Of a stretch of 50,202 nt of DNA, positions 23,715-31,369 are shown one piece after another. The stretch lies in the NCBI GenBank assembly GCA_964577295.1, contig CAZNYN010000010.1, positions 1 to 50,202 of the forward strand. Direction: 5' to 3'. The stretch's first letter is position 1, and each line of letters starts with the position of its first letter. A program made the translations under genes and the position numbers. The DNA comes from CAZNYN01 sp964577295. GTDB taxonomy: Bacteria > Synergistota > Synergistia > Synergistales > Synergistaceae. The notes below the pieces were generated by a model. The model ran no database searches, was not told the origin of the DNA, and was given only the letters and a program-made list of their open reading frames with translations.

Positions 23715-24398
23715 TTAACTCAGTCTGGCTCTGATTGCAGACTGTTCCTGCGGAGCCGTGAGCACAGAGTGAGAATGGCGCAGATGCTCCTTTATAAGCT
23801 TATCCGCCAGCTCTGCATCTCTGACGGCGATAGCTCTTAAAATGGCTCGGTGTTCCGATAAATTATAATTCTCTTTCTCATTGAACGGATCATAAAACAG
23901 TACATAGACGTTTGTCCTGATAATTATATTATCAACATACTCCCGAAGCACGGTGTTTTTGCCCGCCTCGGCTATCAGCCTGTGAAACATATTATTTGCT
24001 TCTATGTTGGCCTCAAGATCCTTTTTTGTAAAAGTTTCCTCTTCTATAGAGAGAATTTCTTCCATACGTTCAACGGTTCTTCTGTCGATTCCGTTGCGGC
24101 ATGCAAGATTTACGCTCAAAGATTCCAAATATTCTCTTACCGCATAAGCCCCCTGAACTTCGGCTGCGGTCGGAGCAGCGACCCTTGCGCCGCTGTTCGG
24201 AATTATACGAACCAGCCCTTCGTTGGCCAGTTTGCGCAGAGCCTCTCTTACAGGGGTTCTGCTCACTCCCATGTCCTCTGCGAGTTTCATTTCGGGGAGT
24301 CTTTCCCCGGGCTTTAGCTGTTTCCTAACTATCTGGCCTCTCAGCTCAAGATAGACAAAGTCAGACGAAGTGCTGTAAAATTTAGATCTGAATATCAT
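23715..24398 (-). CDS. GntR-family (FadR/FCD subfamily) transcriptional regulator
   Basis: The N-terminal winged helix (about 10-75) has LKPGERLPEMKLAEDMG, then VSRTPVREALRKLANEGLV and the wing IPNSGARVA. The C-terminal all-alpha FCD ligand-binding domain (about 80-215) has NNMFHRLIAEAG and EHRAILRAIAVRDAELA; the Asp/His positions usually bind a metal and a small carboxylic acid. I place the start at ATG 24398 (227 residues), which follows AGGAGG by 7 bases. It is upstream of the DegT aminotransferase in one unit and divergent from a small membrane protein. The ligand is unknown. Confidence 0.93.
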   Translation of the reverse strand: MIFRSKFYSTSSDFVYLELRGQIVRKQLKPGERLPEMKLAEDMGVSRTPVREALRKLANEGLVRIIPNSGARVAAPTAAEVQGAYAVREYLESLSVNLACRNGIDRRTVERMEEILSIEEETFTKKDLEANIEANNMFHRLIAEAGKNTVLREYVDNIIIRTNVYVLFYDPFNEKENYNLSEHRAILRAIAVRDAELADKLIKEHLRHSHSVLTAPQEQSAIRARLS

Positions 24399-24508
24399 AC
24401 AAAAACCTCCTGCGTCAGGTACACGAAACAAATAGCATAATAACAACGATTTATATTAGCACATATAATCAAGTTGGCAATACACCGCAGAATGCTTGGA
24501 ATATTCAT

Positions 24509-24537
24509 TTGACACGATTAAATTTTATCAATACAAT
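24509..24537 (+). promoter_or_regulatory. Strong promoter placed to give a leaderless mRNA
   Basis: TTGACA (24509-24514), a 17-base spacer and TACAAT (24532-24537). The expected start point, 7 to 8 bases on, coincides with the ATG at 24545. Confidence 0.75.
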
Positions 24538-24544
24538 TGATGAC

Positions 24545-24796
24545 ATGACAAAACGACTTCTGGTACTATTTCTCTCATTCGGAACAATCATAGCATTCGG
24601 CTATGCTCTCGGCGGACTTGGCGGCTATATGTACGACAAAGGCAAACCGCTTGTCATTGCAGCCGGGCTTATTGGCGGCTGTCTGTCTGCCGCTGCCGCT
24701 ATAAGAATATGGCGAAGCTACCTTTCGGACATAGAAGCCGAAGACGCTGCGAAAAAACTTGCGGACAATTCTTCACAGGCAGAACAGGAAGATTAG
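24545..24796 (+). CDS. Small two-segment membrane protein, unknown function
   Basis: 83 residues from ATG 24545. Two hydrophobic segments (about 5-25, LLVLFLSFGTIIAFGYALGG, and 36-55, VIAAGLIGGCLSAAAAI) are joined by a Gly/Tyr/Lys loop, with a charged C-terminal tail rich in Asp, Glu and Gln. Topology and size resemble AtpI/AtpR-type or phage-holin-like small proteins, but I see no diagnostic motif. An in-frame TTG at 24509 would start inside the -35 box and cannot be used. No ribosome site precedes the ATG, consistent with a leaderless transcript. The last 4 bases overlap the convergent LpxB-like gene. Confidence 0.72.
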   Translation: MTKRLLVLFLSFGTIIAFGYALGGLGGYMYDKGKPLVIAAGLIGGCLSAAAAIRIWRSYLSDIEAEDAAKKLADNSSQAEQED

Positions 24797-25974
24797 AAAA
24801 AATCTTTCAGCTTCTCTGCTATTTTCTTTGCGGCTCCCCGTTCAAAAGATATATTTGAATATCCGTCTATTATTTTTTCTCTCTTCTCGGGAGATAGCAA
24901 AAGGTCTGTCACCAGATCTGCTACCATATATGGCGTCATTATCCCCCTGTATTCGGGCACAACGGCTTTGCCCGTTATTCTGTTGGGCAGAGATACAAAT
25001 TTTTCTCTCGATGAATACCACATGACAAGCCTGCGTTTAAGCCTTTTTGCCCCCGGAATCGAAAGCGGTATTATGCCGGGAATGCCATCAAGAGGAATAT
25101 TTTCTGCCTCGTTCAGCGGAGCTACCATTAAAAGAGGAACTCCCATGGACGCTATCTGAAGGTTGTTTGTCCCCGGAAAAGCCACAGCAAGGTCTGACGC
25201 CTTTATCGCCTGATATTGGCACTCCCTTATAAGCCTTATGCGTCCCTTTCCGCGCCATACAATTTCTTTTGCGCACTCTTCGCCGCTCCATGTAATACCC
25301 GCTTCGAGAAGGCCTCCCTGCAAAATATTCTCGTCAACGGTCGGAGCAACAGGCAAAAACGCACTGCACCCGCTGAATTTGGAGAGAACTTCCATAGCTG
25401 CCGTTATAAAGAACGGATATCCGCCTCTGTATTCAAACGGTCTGCTCCCCGGCAGAAAAGATATGGCTCTCTCATTCTCTGAAAGCCCTAACACAGACTT
25501 CATCTCACTTGACGAACCGCATTCGGGGACACTGTCTATCATGAGGTTTCCTGTAACGGTAAATTTGGAATTATCTACTCCTCTTTGCTTAAAAATTGCG
25601 GCAGCGCCCGCATCGGGCAGAAAATAGTGGTCTACCCTGTTTTTCCACCTGGGCCGCGAGGTGTAGATGAGCCAGCCGGCGCGGAACTTTGCCGAGAGCA
25701 TTGCACCGTACATAGGGTCTCCGCCGAGCTGAAGAACAACATTTTTGTCTGCTTTGCGGGAGTGCGATTTCCATACGGCCTTAAAGCCGAGAGACTCGTC
25801 TACCCCGTTAAGCTCTTTACCGTAATTTTCCTCCATGCCGCTTGCATAGGGACATGGGAGCAGGACAAGAGTCGTCCGCACGGGCAGATTTTCCGATGCA
25901 ACTGCGGAGGCTGTAGGCTTGACCCATCCCGACACTTCTCCCGGTGAATTTGAAAGAATGTATAAATTATTCAT
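24793..25974 (-). CDS. LpxB-like glycosyltransferase family protein
   Basis: 393 residues of GT-B-like layout. The start LYILSNSPGEVSGWVKP resembles lipid-A-disaccharide synthase (LpxB) family proteins, where the SxGExxG-type loop binds acceptor. FLPGSRPFEYRGGYP (about 172-186) and AFPGTNNLQIASMGVPLLMV (about 268-287) correspond to the UDP-sugar-binding LPGSR and GT-xxxxAxxxxP blocks. It departs from true LpxB in many positions, and relatives occur even in cyanobacteria, so I call it LpxB-related rather than LpxB. A role in lipid or envelope glycosylation is likely. Several of its ORF neighbours are unrelated, so context does not help. Confidence 0.75.
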   Translation of the reverse strand: MNNLYILSNSPGEVSGWVKPTASAVASENLPVRTTLVLLPCPYASGMEENYGKELNGVDESLGFKAVWKSHSRKADKNVVLQLGGDPMYGAMLSAKFRAGWLIYTSRPRWKNRVDHYFLPDAGAAAIFKQRGVDNSKFTVTGNLMIDSVPECGSSSEMKSVLGLSENERAISFLPGSRPFEYRGGYPFFITAAMEVLSKFSGCSAFLPVAPTVDENILQGGLLEAGITWSGEECAKEIVWRGKGRIRLIRECQYQAIKASDLAVAFPGTNNLQIASMGVPLLMVAPLNEAENIPLDGIPGIIPLSIPGAKRLKRRLVMWYSSREKFVSLPNRITGKAVVPEYRGIMTPYMVADLVTDLLLSPEKREKIIDGYSNISFERGAAKKIAEKLKDFF

Positions 25975-26087
25975 TTACATAATCTCCGTTCTTACAAAAA
26001 GGCAAGGCATGAAAAATTACACTGAGAACATATGCCTCGTTAATGGTATAATTATAAGGCTAATGGGCAAAGATAGGAGAGTCATTA

Positions 26088-26282
26088 ATGTTCATTCCTC
26101 TCGAAGGTGAAAATATTCTCTGTCTGGCAAATGCCGTGGCAATATACAGAACCGACGGCAAAACAGAGATATTGAGACGTGACGGAAGCATCACAAGAAC
26201 TTCCGCGTCCCCTCTTACGCTGAAAAAACGCGGAGAGGCTCTGTACAGTGAATCTGCAATTAAAGGAAGGAGTTCTTTATAA
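26088..26282 (+). CDS. RemB/YaaB-like (DUF370) small protein upstream of gyrB
   Basis: 64 residues. AGGAGAG lies 7 bases before the ATG, and the stop overlaps the base before gyrB's ATG. The start MFIPLEGENILCLANAVAIY and the phrase TRTSASPLTLKKRG resemble the DUF370 family. B. subtilis RemB (YaaB) is a member of that family and lies just upstream of gyrB there too. RemA/RemB are DNA-binding regulators of matrix genes in Bacillus. A -10-like TATAAT at 26047-26052 lies upstream; its -35 is weak. The family call rests on a short protein plus gene order. Confidence 0.65.
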   Translation: MFIPLEGENILCLANAVAIYRTDGKTEILRRDGSITRTSASPLTLKKRGEALYSESAIKGRSSL

Positions 26283-28226
26283 ATGGAAAATATGGATATC
26301 CCAAGCAATGTAAACGGTTCGTCCGAACACCAGTCAGACTATTCGGCAAAAGATATACATGTATTGGAAGGGCTTGAGGCTGTACGCAAACGCCCCGGAA
26401 TGTACATAGGTGATCAGGGGCCAAGAGGTCTTCACCATCTTGTATATGAAGTTGTCGACAACTCCATAGATGAATCCCTCGCCGGCTTCTGCGACACGGT
26501 AAACGTAACCATAAACAAAGACGGCAGCGTCACAGTCGTAGACAACGGGCGAGGAATACCCACAGGCAAGCACGAATCGGGCAAGTCCGCCGCGGAAGTG
26601 GTCATGACAATACTCCACGCGGGAGGAAAGTTTGACAAAGGCGCATATCAGGTCTCCGGAGGACTTCACGGAGTCGGAGTATCGGTCGTCAACGCGCTCT
26701 CCGAATGGCTGGAACTTACAATCTGGCGCGACGGCAAAGAGCACCACCAGCGCTACGAGCGAGGCAACCCGGTAACGGAGCTCACAGTAACGGGAGACAC
26801 AGACAGACGCGGCACGAGAGTACACTTCATGCCCGATGCGGAAATATTTACTACGACGGAATATCAGGCAGATATACTAAAGGCGCGCCTCAGAGAGCTG
26901 GCATTCCTCAACTCCCACATAACCATAAACTTTGAAGACGCTCGCCCGGAAAAACCCGAGATGCGTACATACAACTACCCCGGGGGCATATCATCCTTTG
27001 TCGAATACCTCAACAAGGGCAAAGAGACACTCTTTAAAACTCCGATAACAATAACCGGAGAAAAAGACAAAACAGAAATCGAAGTCGCCATCCAGTACAA
27101 CGACTCCTACATGGAGCGTCTGTACGGTTTTGTAAACCTCATCAACACAGTCGAAGGCGGCACTCATGTGGCAGGCTTCAGGACAGCTCTTACAAGAGCC
27201 GTAAACGATGAAGCCCGCAAGCTGAAAATACTCAAGGAAAAAGACCAGAACTTAAGCGGAGACGACCTCAAAGAAGGCCTTACCGCCGTAATATCCGTCA
27301 AAGTCATGGAACCGCAGTTTGAAGGACAGACAAAGACAAAGCTCGGAAACGGCGACGTCAAAGGCATCGTGGACTCCCTTGTTTACGAGGGACTCAAAAA
27401 CGCGCTCGACGAACGCCCCGAGATACTGAAACCAATAGTCGAGAGCGCAGTCAGAGCACGTCAGGCCAGAGACGCCGCGAAAAAAGCAAAAGAACTGGTG
27501 CGCCGCAAATCTGTAATGAGCGGGCTCACTCTGCCGGGCAAGTTGGCTGACTGCTCCAACAGAAACGCCGCAGACTGCGAAATATACATCGTTGAGGGAG
27601 ACAGCGCGGGAGGCAGCGCGAAGCAGGGACGCAACAGAGAATTTCAGGCGATACTCCCCCTTCGCGGAAAGATACTGAACGTCGAAAAAGCGCGCCTGGA
27701 AAAAATCCTCAGCAGCGAAACGATACGCAACATAATATTGGCTCTCGGATGCGGAGTGGGCGACGACTTCAACGAGGACAAGCTGCGCTACCACAAAATA
27801 TTTATAATGGCAGACGCCGACGTCGACGGTGCTCACATACGCACACTGCTTCTGACGCTCTTCTTCCGCTATATGCCGCAGATAATAGAAAACGGCTATC
27901 TCTACGTAGCACAGCCGCCCCTCTACAGAGTACAGGTAGGCAAAGAAGTCTCTTACTGCTTCTCCGAAAGAGAGATGAAGGACCTGCAAAACGGCGCAAA
28001 CGGCAAGAAAGTCGATGTTCAGCGCTACAAGGGCCTTGGAGAAATGAACGCCGAGCAGCTTTGGGAGACGACAATGAATCCCGAAAACAGAATCATCAAC
28101 AGAGTCGAAATTCAAGACGCAGTGGAAGCAGACGAACTCTTCGGCATTCTGATGGGAGACAACGTAGCCCCAAGACGTGAATTTATAGAGCTCTACGGCA
28201 AAGAAGTAAGCAACCTGGATATATAA
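26283..28226 (+). CDS. gyrB: DNA gyrase subunit B
   Basis: 647 residues, the compact GyrB without the E. coli insertion. The GHKL ATPase motifs are EVVDNSIDESLAG, VVDNGRGIP and GLHGVGVSVVNALS (about 120-133). The transducer domain has GTHVAGFRTALTRAVN with the catalytic-Lys region QTKTKLGN. The TOPRIM domain has EGDSAGGSAKQGRNREFQAILPL (split by its loop) and the metal-binding DADVDGAHI. The C-terminus has YKGLGEMNAEQLWETTM. It supplies ATP-driven negative supercoiling together with GyrA, which is not adjacent. AAGGAAGGAG precedes the ATG; it is probably cotranscribed with the RemB-like gene. Confidence 0.98.
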   Translation: MENMDIPSNVNGSSEHQSDYSAKDIHVLEGLEAVRKRPGMYIGDQGPRGLHHLVYEVVDNSIDESLAGFCDTVNVTINKDGSVTVVDNGRGIPTGKHESGKSAAEVVMTILHAGGKFDKGAYQVSGGLHGVGVSVVNALSEWLELTIWRDGKEHHQRYERGNPVTELTVTGDTDRRGTRVHFMPDAEIFTTTEYQADILKARLRELAFLNSHITINFEDARPEKPEMRTYNYPGGISSFVEYLNKGKETLFKTPITITGEKDKTEIEVAIQYNDSYMERLYGFVNLINTVEGGTHVAGFRTALTRAVNDEARKLKILKEKDQNLSGDDLKEGLTAVISVKVMEPQFEGQTKTKLGNGDVKGIVDSLVYEGLKNALDERPEILKPIVESAVRARQARDAAKKAKELVRRKSVMSGLTLPGKLADCSNRNAADCEIYIVEGDSAGGSAKQGRNREFQAILPLRGKILNVEKARLEKILSSETIRNIILALGCGVGDDFNEDKLRYHKIFIMADADVDGAHIRTLLLTLFFRYMPQIIENGYLYVAQPPLYRVQVGKEVSYCFSEREMKDLQNGANGKKVDVQRYKGLGEMNAEQLWETTMNPENRIINRVEIQDAVEADELFGILMGDNVAPRREFIELYGKEVSNLDI

Positions 28227-28253
28227 AAATACGCAAAAAAATTATCTGCCATA

Positions 28254-28298
28254 AACGAGGAAGATATATCGCAGCCAGATATCTTCCTCGTTTTATTT
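28254..28298 (+). terminator. Terminator of gyrB
   Basis: AACGAGGAAGATAT (28254-28267) pairs with ATATCTTCCTCGTT (28279-28292), a 14-bp stem, followed by TTATTTT. Confidence 0.85.
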
Positions 28299-28405
28299 TG
28301 CACTCCGACAAAATTGACACAGCATGAAATAATAAAAAATGTTCTCAAAAAATCCCCAGTACCGATATTAACCTCCGAACTTTTAGTCAGAGAGATATTT
28401 TGGAA

Positions 28406-28451
28406 CTGTCAAGTATTTTAGCTTGACAGGATACTTCCCTCTGATTATAAT
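28406..28451 (+). promoter_or_regulatory. Consensus promoter of the ylxM-ffh operon with inverted repeat over the -35
   Basis: TTGACA (28423-28428), 17 bases and TATAAT (28446-28451) are a perfect sigma70 promoter. CTGTCAAG (28406-28413) and CTTGACAG (28422-28429) form an exact inverted repeat with an 8-base gap that covers the -35 box. This geometry could be an operator, or chance palindromy of TTGACA. The preceding stretch from 28299 to 28405 contains a second TTGACA at 28314 without a good -10. Confidence 0.8.
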
Positions 28452-28481
28452 ACTCCGTGGCATTTAAGAGGGGGCATTATT

Positions 28482-28817
28482 GTGTCTGAATTAAATTCGC
28501 TTCAGCAGAGAATCAGAGACGGACTTCTTTTGGATGCATACGGCTCGCTTTTGACAGAGAAACAGAGAATGGCGTGCGAAATGGTTCTGCTGCAGGATCT
28601 TTCTCTTTCGGAATCAGCCAATGTGCTGGGAGTTTCCAGACAGGGCGTGCACGACCTTTTAACACGTTCACGGGAGCACATGGAGAGCATTGAAGAAGCT
28701 CTGGGGCTGATAGAAAAAGAAAGCCGCATCGAAGAAGTCAGAAATACAGTTGAAGAATACAGGGCAAAGCTGCCTGATGATTTTTACGATAAATTAAAAA
28801 ATTTGCTGGACTTGTAA
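28482..28817 (+). CDS. ylxM: YlxM-like helix-turn-helix protein (UPF0122)
   Basis: 111 residues from GTG 28482, with AGAGGGGG upstream. LDAYGSLLTEKQRMACEMVLLQDL followed by SLSESANVLGVSRQGVHDLL is the sigma-like HTH of the YlxM family, ending in a coiled-coil tail with EEVRNTVEEYRAKLP. In many Gram-positive bacteria ylxM precedes ffh, and YlxM is reported to interact with SRP. The 13-base gap to ffh fits. This is normally not seen in Proteobacteria. Confidence 0.92.
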   Translation: MSELNSLQQRIRDGLLLDAYGSLLTEKQRMACEMVLLQDLSLSESANVLGVSRQGVHDLLTRSREHMESIEEALGLIEKESRIEEVRNTVEEYRAKLPDDFYDKLKNLLDL

Positions 28818-28830
28818 GGGGTATATAAAA

Positions 28831-30207
28831 ATGTTTGACGCACTTAAAGACAGGTTTGAGAATATATTCGCCGGTCTCCGAGGAAAAGGCAAACTTTCGG
28901 AAGAGGATATCAACAACGCTCTCCGCGAGGTTCGCCGCGCCCTGCTTGAGGCTGACGTCAACTACAAGGTCGTAAAGGACGTTGTGGAAGCGATAAGAAC
29001 CCGTGCCACAGGCAAGGAAGTTCTGGACTCCGTAACGCCGGTACAGCTCATTTTCACGGTAGTTTACGAAGAGCTTATTAAAATCATGGGAGAAGCTCCC
29101 GCTCCTCTTGTGATATCCCCCAAACCTCCGACAATATACATGATGGTAGGGCTTCAGGGCTCGGGTAAGACCACAACCACAGTAAAGATAGCCAAGAGAA
29201 TGACAAAGGGGCACAAGCCTCTGGTCGTAGCCTGCGACTTGCGCAGACCTGCGGCCGTTGACCAGCTTAAAGTACTCGCCGAAAAGGCGGGAATCGCATT
29301 CTTCGGACCCGAGGCGGGCGAAACAGATCCCGTAAAGGTTGCGTCAAAATCCAGAAAGTACGCGGAAGACCACCTCTGCGACATGATTATTTTGGACACG
29401 GCAGGACGTCTCCAGATGGATGACGAGCTCATGCAGGAGCTCGAATCCATGAAGAGCGCGATGCCGCCCACGGAAGTTCTGCTTATCGTTGACTCCATGA
29501 CGGGACAGGAAGCCGTAAATGTCGCTGCCACCTTCCACGAGCGTCTCGGACTTACCGGTGTCGTCCTCACAAAGCTTGACGGAGACGCAAGAGGCGGCCC
29601 CTCGCTCGCAATCAGAGCCAGCACGGGAGTTCCCATAAAGCTCGCGGGCTGCGGTGAAAAGACGGAAGATCTCGAAGTCTTTGACGCACGCAGAATGGCA
29701 CAGAGAATCATCGGCATGGGCGATATGGAAGGACTTCTTGAAAAAGTCCAGTCCGCCACGAGCGAAGCAGATATCGACCGCATGACGGAGAGCCTTAAAA
29801 AGAACCGCTTTACAATGGAAGACATGCTTATGCAGCTCCAGCAGATAAAAAAGCTCGGCCCTCTCGAAAAAGTTCTCGAGATGCTGCCGATACCGGGGGC
29901 GAGCAAGGCTCTTAAAAATGCGGAAATAGATCCCAACCGCATGAAGCAGACAGAGGCAATAATCCTCTCCATGACAATAAAAGAACGCCGCAATCCCGAC
30001 ATAATAAAGGGCAGCAGACGCAAGAGGATAGCGCAGGGCTCGGGGACATCGGTTCAGATGGTGAACCAGGTACTCGCGCAGTACGAGCAGATGAAGACCA
30101 TGATGAAAACTTTCGGCAAGATGTCGGGAGGAAAAGGCGGATTCAAGATGCCGCCGGGCATGGGTAAGATGGGCGGCTTCGGAGGCAAACGGGGCTTCTT
30201 CGGATAA
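28831..30207 (+). CDS. ffh: Signal recognition particle protein Ffh
   Basis: 458 residues with the N domain (about 1-85), the G domain and the M domain. GTPase motifs are GLQGSGKTTTTVKIA (about 108-122), DTAGRLQMDDELM, and TKLDGDARGG with the closing DLEVFDARRMA. The C-terminal M domain (about 325-430) is rich in methionine (MEDMLMQLQQI and MKQTEAIILSM) and includes the RNA-binding SRRKRIAQGSGTSVQMVNQVL motif. It ends in a Gly/Phe/Lys-rich tail. With SRP RNA (encoded at 11100) it targets nascent membrane proteins. Confidence 0.98.
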   Translation: MFDALKDRFENIFAGLRGKGKLSEEDINNALREVRRALLEADVNYKVVKDVVEAIRTRATGKEVLDSVTPVQLIFTVVYEELIKIMGEAPAPLVISPKPPTIYMMVGLQGSGKTTTTVKIAKRMTKGHKPLVVACDLRRPAAVDQLKVLAEKAGIAFFGPEAGETDPVKVASKSRKYAEDHLCDMIILDTAGRLQMDDELMQELESMKSAMPPTEVLLIVDSMTGQEAVNVAATFHERLGLTGVVLTKLDGDARGGPSLAIRASTGVPIKLAGCGEKTEDLEVFDARRMAQRIIGMGDMEGLLEKVQSATSEADIDRMTESLKKNRFTMEDMLMQLQQIKKLGPLEKVLEMLPIPGASKALKNAEIDPNRMKQTEAIILSMTIKERRNPDIIKGSRRKRIAQGSGTSVQMVNQVLAQYEQMKTMMKTFGKMSGGKGGFKMPPGMGKMGGFGGKRGFFG

Positions 30208-30317
30208 GACAGACAGCACAAACTATACGGCTTTGAACATCGGCTTATAAATTACCCGATTTCAAGATAAAGAGGAATTTTTTCCTCACAGAAATAACAC
30301 AGGAGGTGTTTGCGCAG

Positions 30318-30578
30318 ATGGCAGTTCGTATTCGTCTTTCCCGTCACGGGAAGAAAAAGGCTCCCTTTTACCGCTTGGTTGTAGCTGACTCTCATTCACC
30401 GAGAGACGGCCGTTTCATCGAAATTCTGGGAACCTACAATCCTCTGACAGAACCGGCAGAGATTAAAGTAGACGTAGAGCGTGCGGCATTCTGGCTTAAG
30501 AACGGGGCTTCCCCTTCCGATACAGCCAAAATACTGCTCAAAAAAGCCGGAGTATTCGATACACCGGCAGCAGAATAA
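30318..30578 (+). CDS. rpsP: 30S ribosomal protein S16
   Basis: 86 residues starting MAVRIRLSRHGKKKAPFYR, the family signature. DGRFIEILGTYNPLTEPAEIKVDVERAAFWLKNGASPSDT follows across its core in normal order. ATG 30318 has AGGAGGTG 9 bases upstream; an earlier in-frame start at 30306 overlaps that site. About 110 bases separate it from ffh (30208-30317), which may hold an additional promoter or leader. Confidence 0.97.
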   Translation: MAVRIRLSRHGKKKAPFYRLVVADSHSPRDGRFIEILGTYNPLTEPAEIKVDVERAAFWLKNGASPSDTAKILLKKAGVFDTPAAE

Positions 30579-30593
30579 GGGCGTGAAAAAGTA

Positions 30594-30839
30594 ATGCCTG
30601 ATTATGTAGATCTTGTTGACTTAATCGTTCGCAGACTTGTAACAAAGCCTGACGAGGTCAAAGTCACCGAAGACCGTACCGAGTCCGGAGCTATTCTGAT
30701 AACAATCAGAGTTGCGGGAGATGACATCGGCAGGGTCATAGGCAAGAAAGGCTCCACAATCAACGCAATTCGCCACGTAACGAAAGCGGCCTCGATAAAA
30801 TCCGGCGAAAAGGTCGATGTAGATGTCGAAGAGGACTGA
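30594..30839 (+). CDS. khpA: KH-domain RNA-binding protein KhpA
   Basis: 81 residues, one KH domain with GxxG loop IGKKGSTINAIR. This small RNA-binding protein (formerly YlqC) acts with KhpB in Gram-positives, affecting cell division and small-RNA turnover. Its position between rpsP and rimM is the conserved one. The 3' end overlaps rimM by 17 bases. Confidence 0.94.
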   Translation: MPDYVDLVDLIVRRLVTKPDEVKVTEDRTESGAILITIRVAGDDIGRVIGKKGSTINAIRHVTKAASIKSGEKVDVDVEED

Positions 30840-31368
30840 GACAAATTCTGCACAGAGAACAACAATAGGGAAAATAGTCGGAGCTCACGGCATTAACGGC
30901 ACTATGCTCATTCTGCCTCTGACCGACTACCCCGAACGCTTCTTCGACATGGAGGAGCTTGTTCTCGAAAAACAGGGAAAGCCTATGCAGACTCTGACAA
31001 TACGCAGAATATGGCCCTACGAAGGAAAGGGAACTTTCTTTCTGCAGGCTTCGGGAATCATAGACAGAGAATCGGCCGAAACACTGAAGGGCAGTGTTAT
31101 CACAGTAACGGACGACGAGAGGGTAGAACTTCCCGAGGACGAGTACTGGATAGACGACATAGTCGGTCTGAAAGCCGTCGAAAACGGCACAGGCAGGGAA
31201 CTTGGGGTACTTGAGGAGATTATGTTTACCGGCAGTAATGACGTTTACATGATAAGAACTCCCGAAGGCGCTCTGAAACCCATCCCGGCTATGGCGGATG
31301 CAGTCAACAGTGTTGATATCGCGGGCGGCGTTATTACGGTCACCATACCGGAGGGGCTCTGGGATTGA
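30823..31368 (+). CDS. rimM: Ribosome maturation factor RimM
   Basis: 181 residues. The N-terminal RimM domain has GKIVGAHGINGTMLILPLTD; the C-terminal PRC-barrel has LPEDEYWIDDIVGLKAV and SNDVYMIRTPEGALKPIPA. It helps 30S head assembly by binding S19. The start at ATG 30823 overlaps the end of khpA; no separate ribosome site is needed for coupling. Confidence 0.95.
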   Translation: MSKRTETNSAQRTTIGKIVGAHGINGTMLILPLTDYPERFFDMEELVLEKQGKPMQTLTIRRIWPYEGKGTFFLQASGIIDRESAETLKGSVITVTDDERVELPEDEYWIDDIVGLKAVENGTGRELGVLEEIMFTGSNDVYMIRTPEGALKPIPAMADAVNSVDIAGGVITVTIPEGLWD

Positions 31369-31369
31369 T

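Noticed and set aside
27252..28115. Long open frame of 287 codons on the minus strand inside gyrB
   Set aside because: It lies fully antisense to gyrB, has no ribosome site, and its product lacks family features; a codon-bias artefact.
28314..28342. Second promoter (TTGACA) upstream of ylxM
   Set aside because: No acceptable -10 hexamer stands at 16-18 bases, whereas the promoter at 28423 is perfect.
29154..30219. Two long minus-strand frames opposite ffh
   Set aside because: Antisense shadows of a strongly biased coding sequence with no protein signatures.
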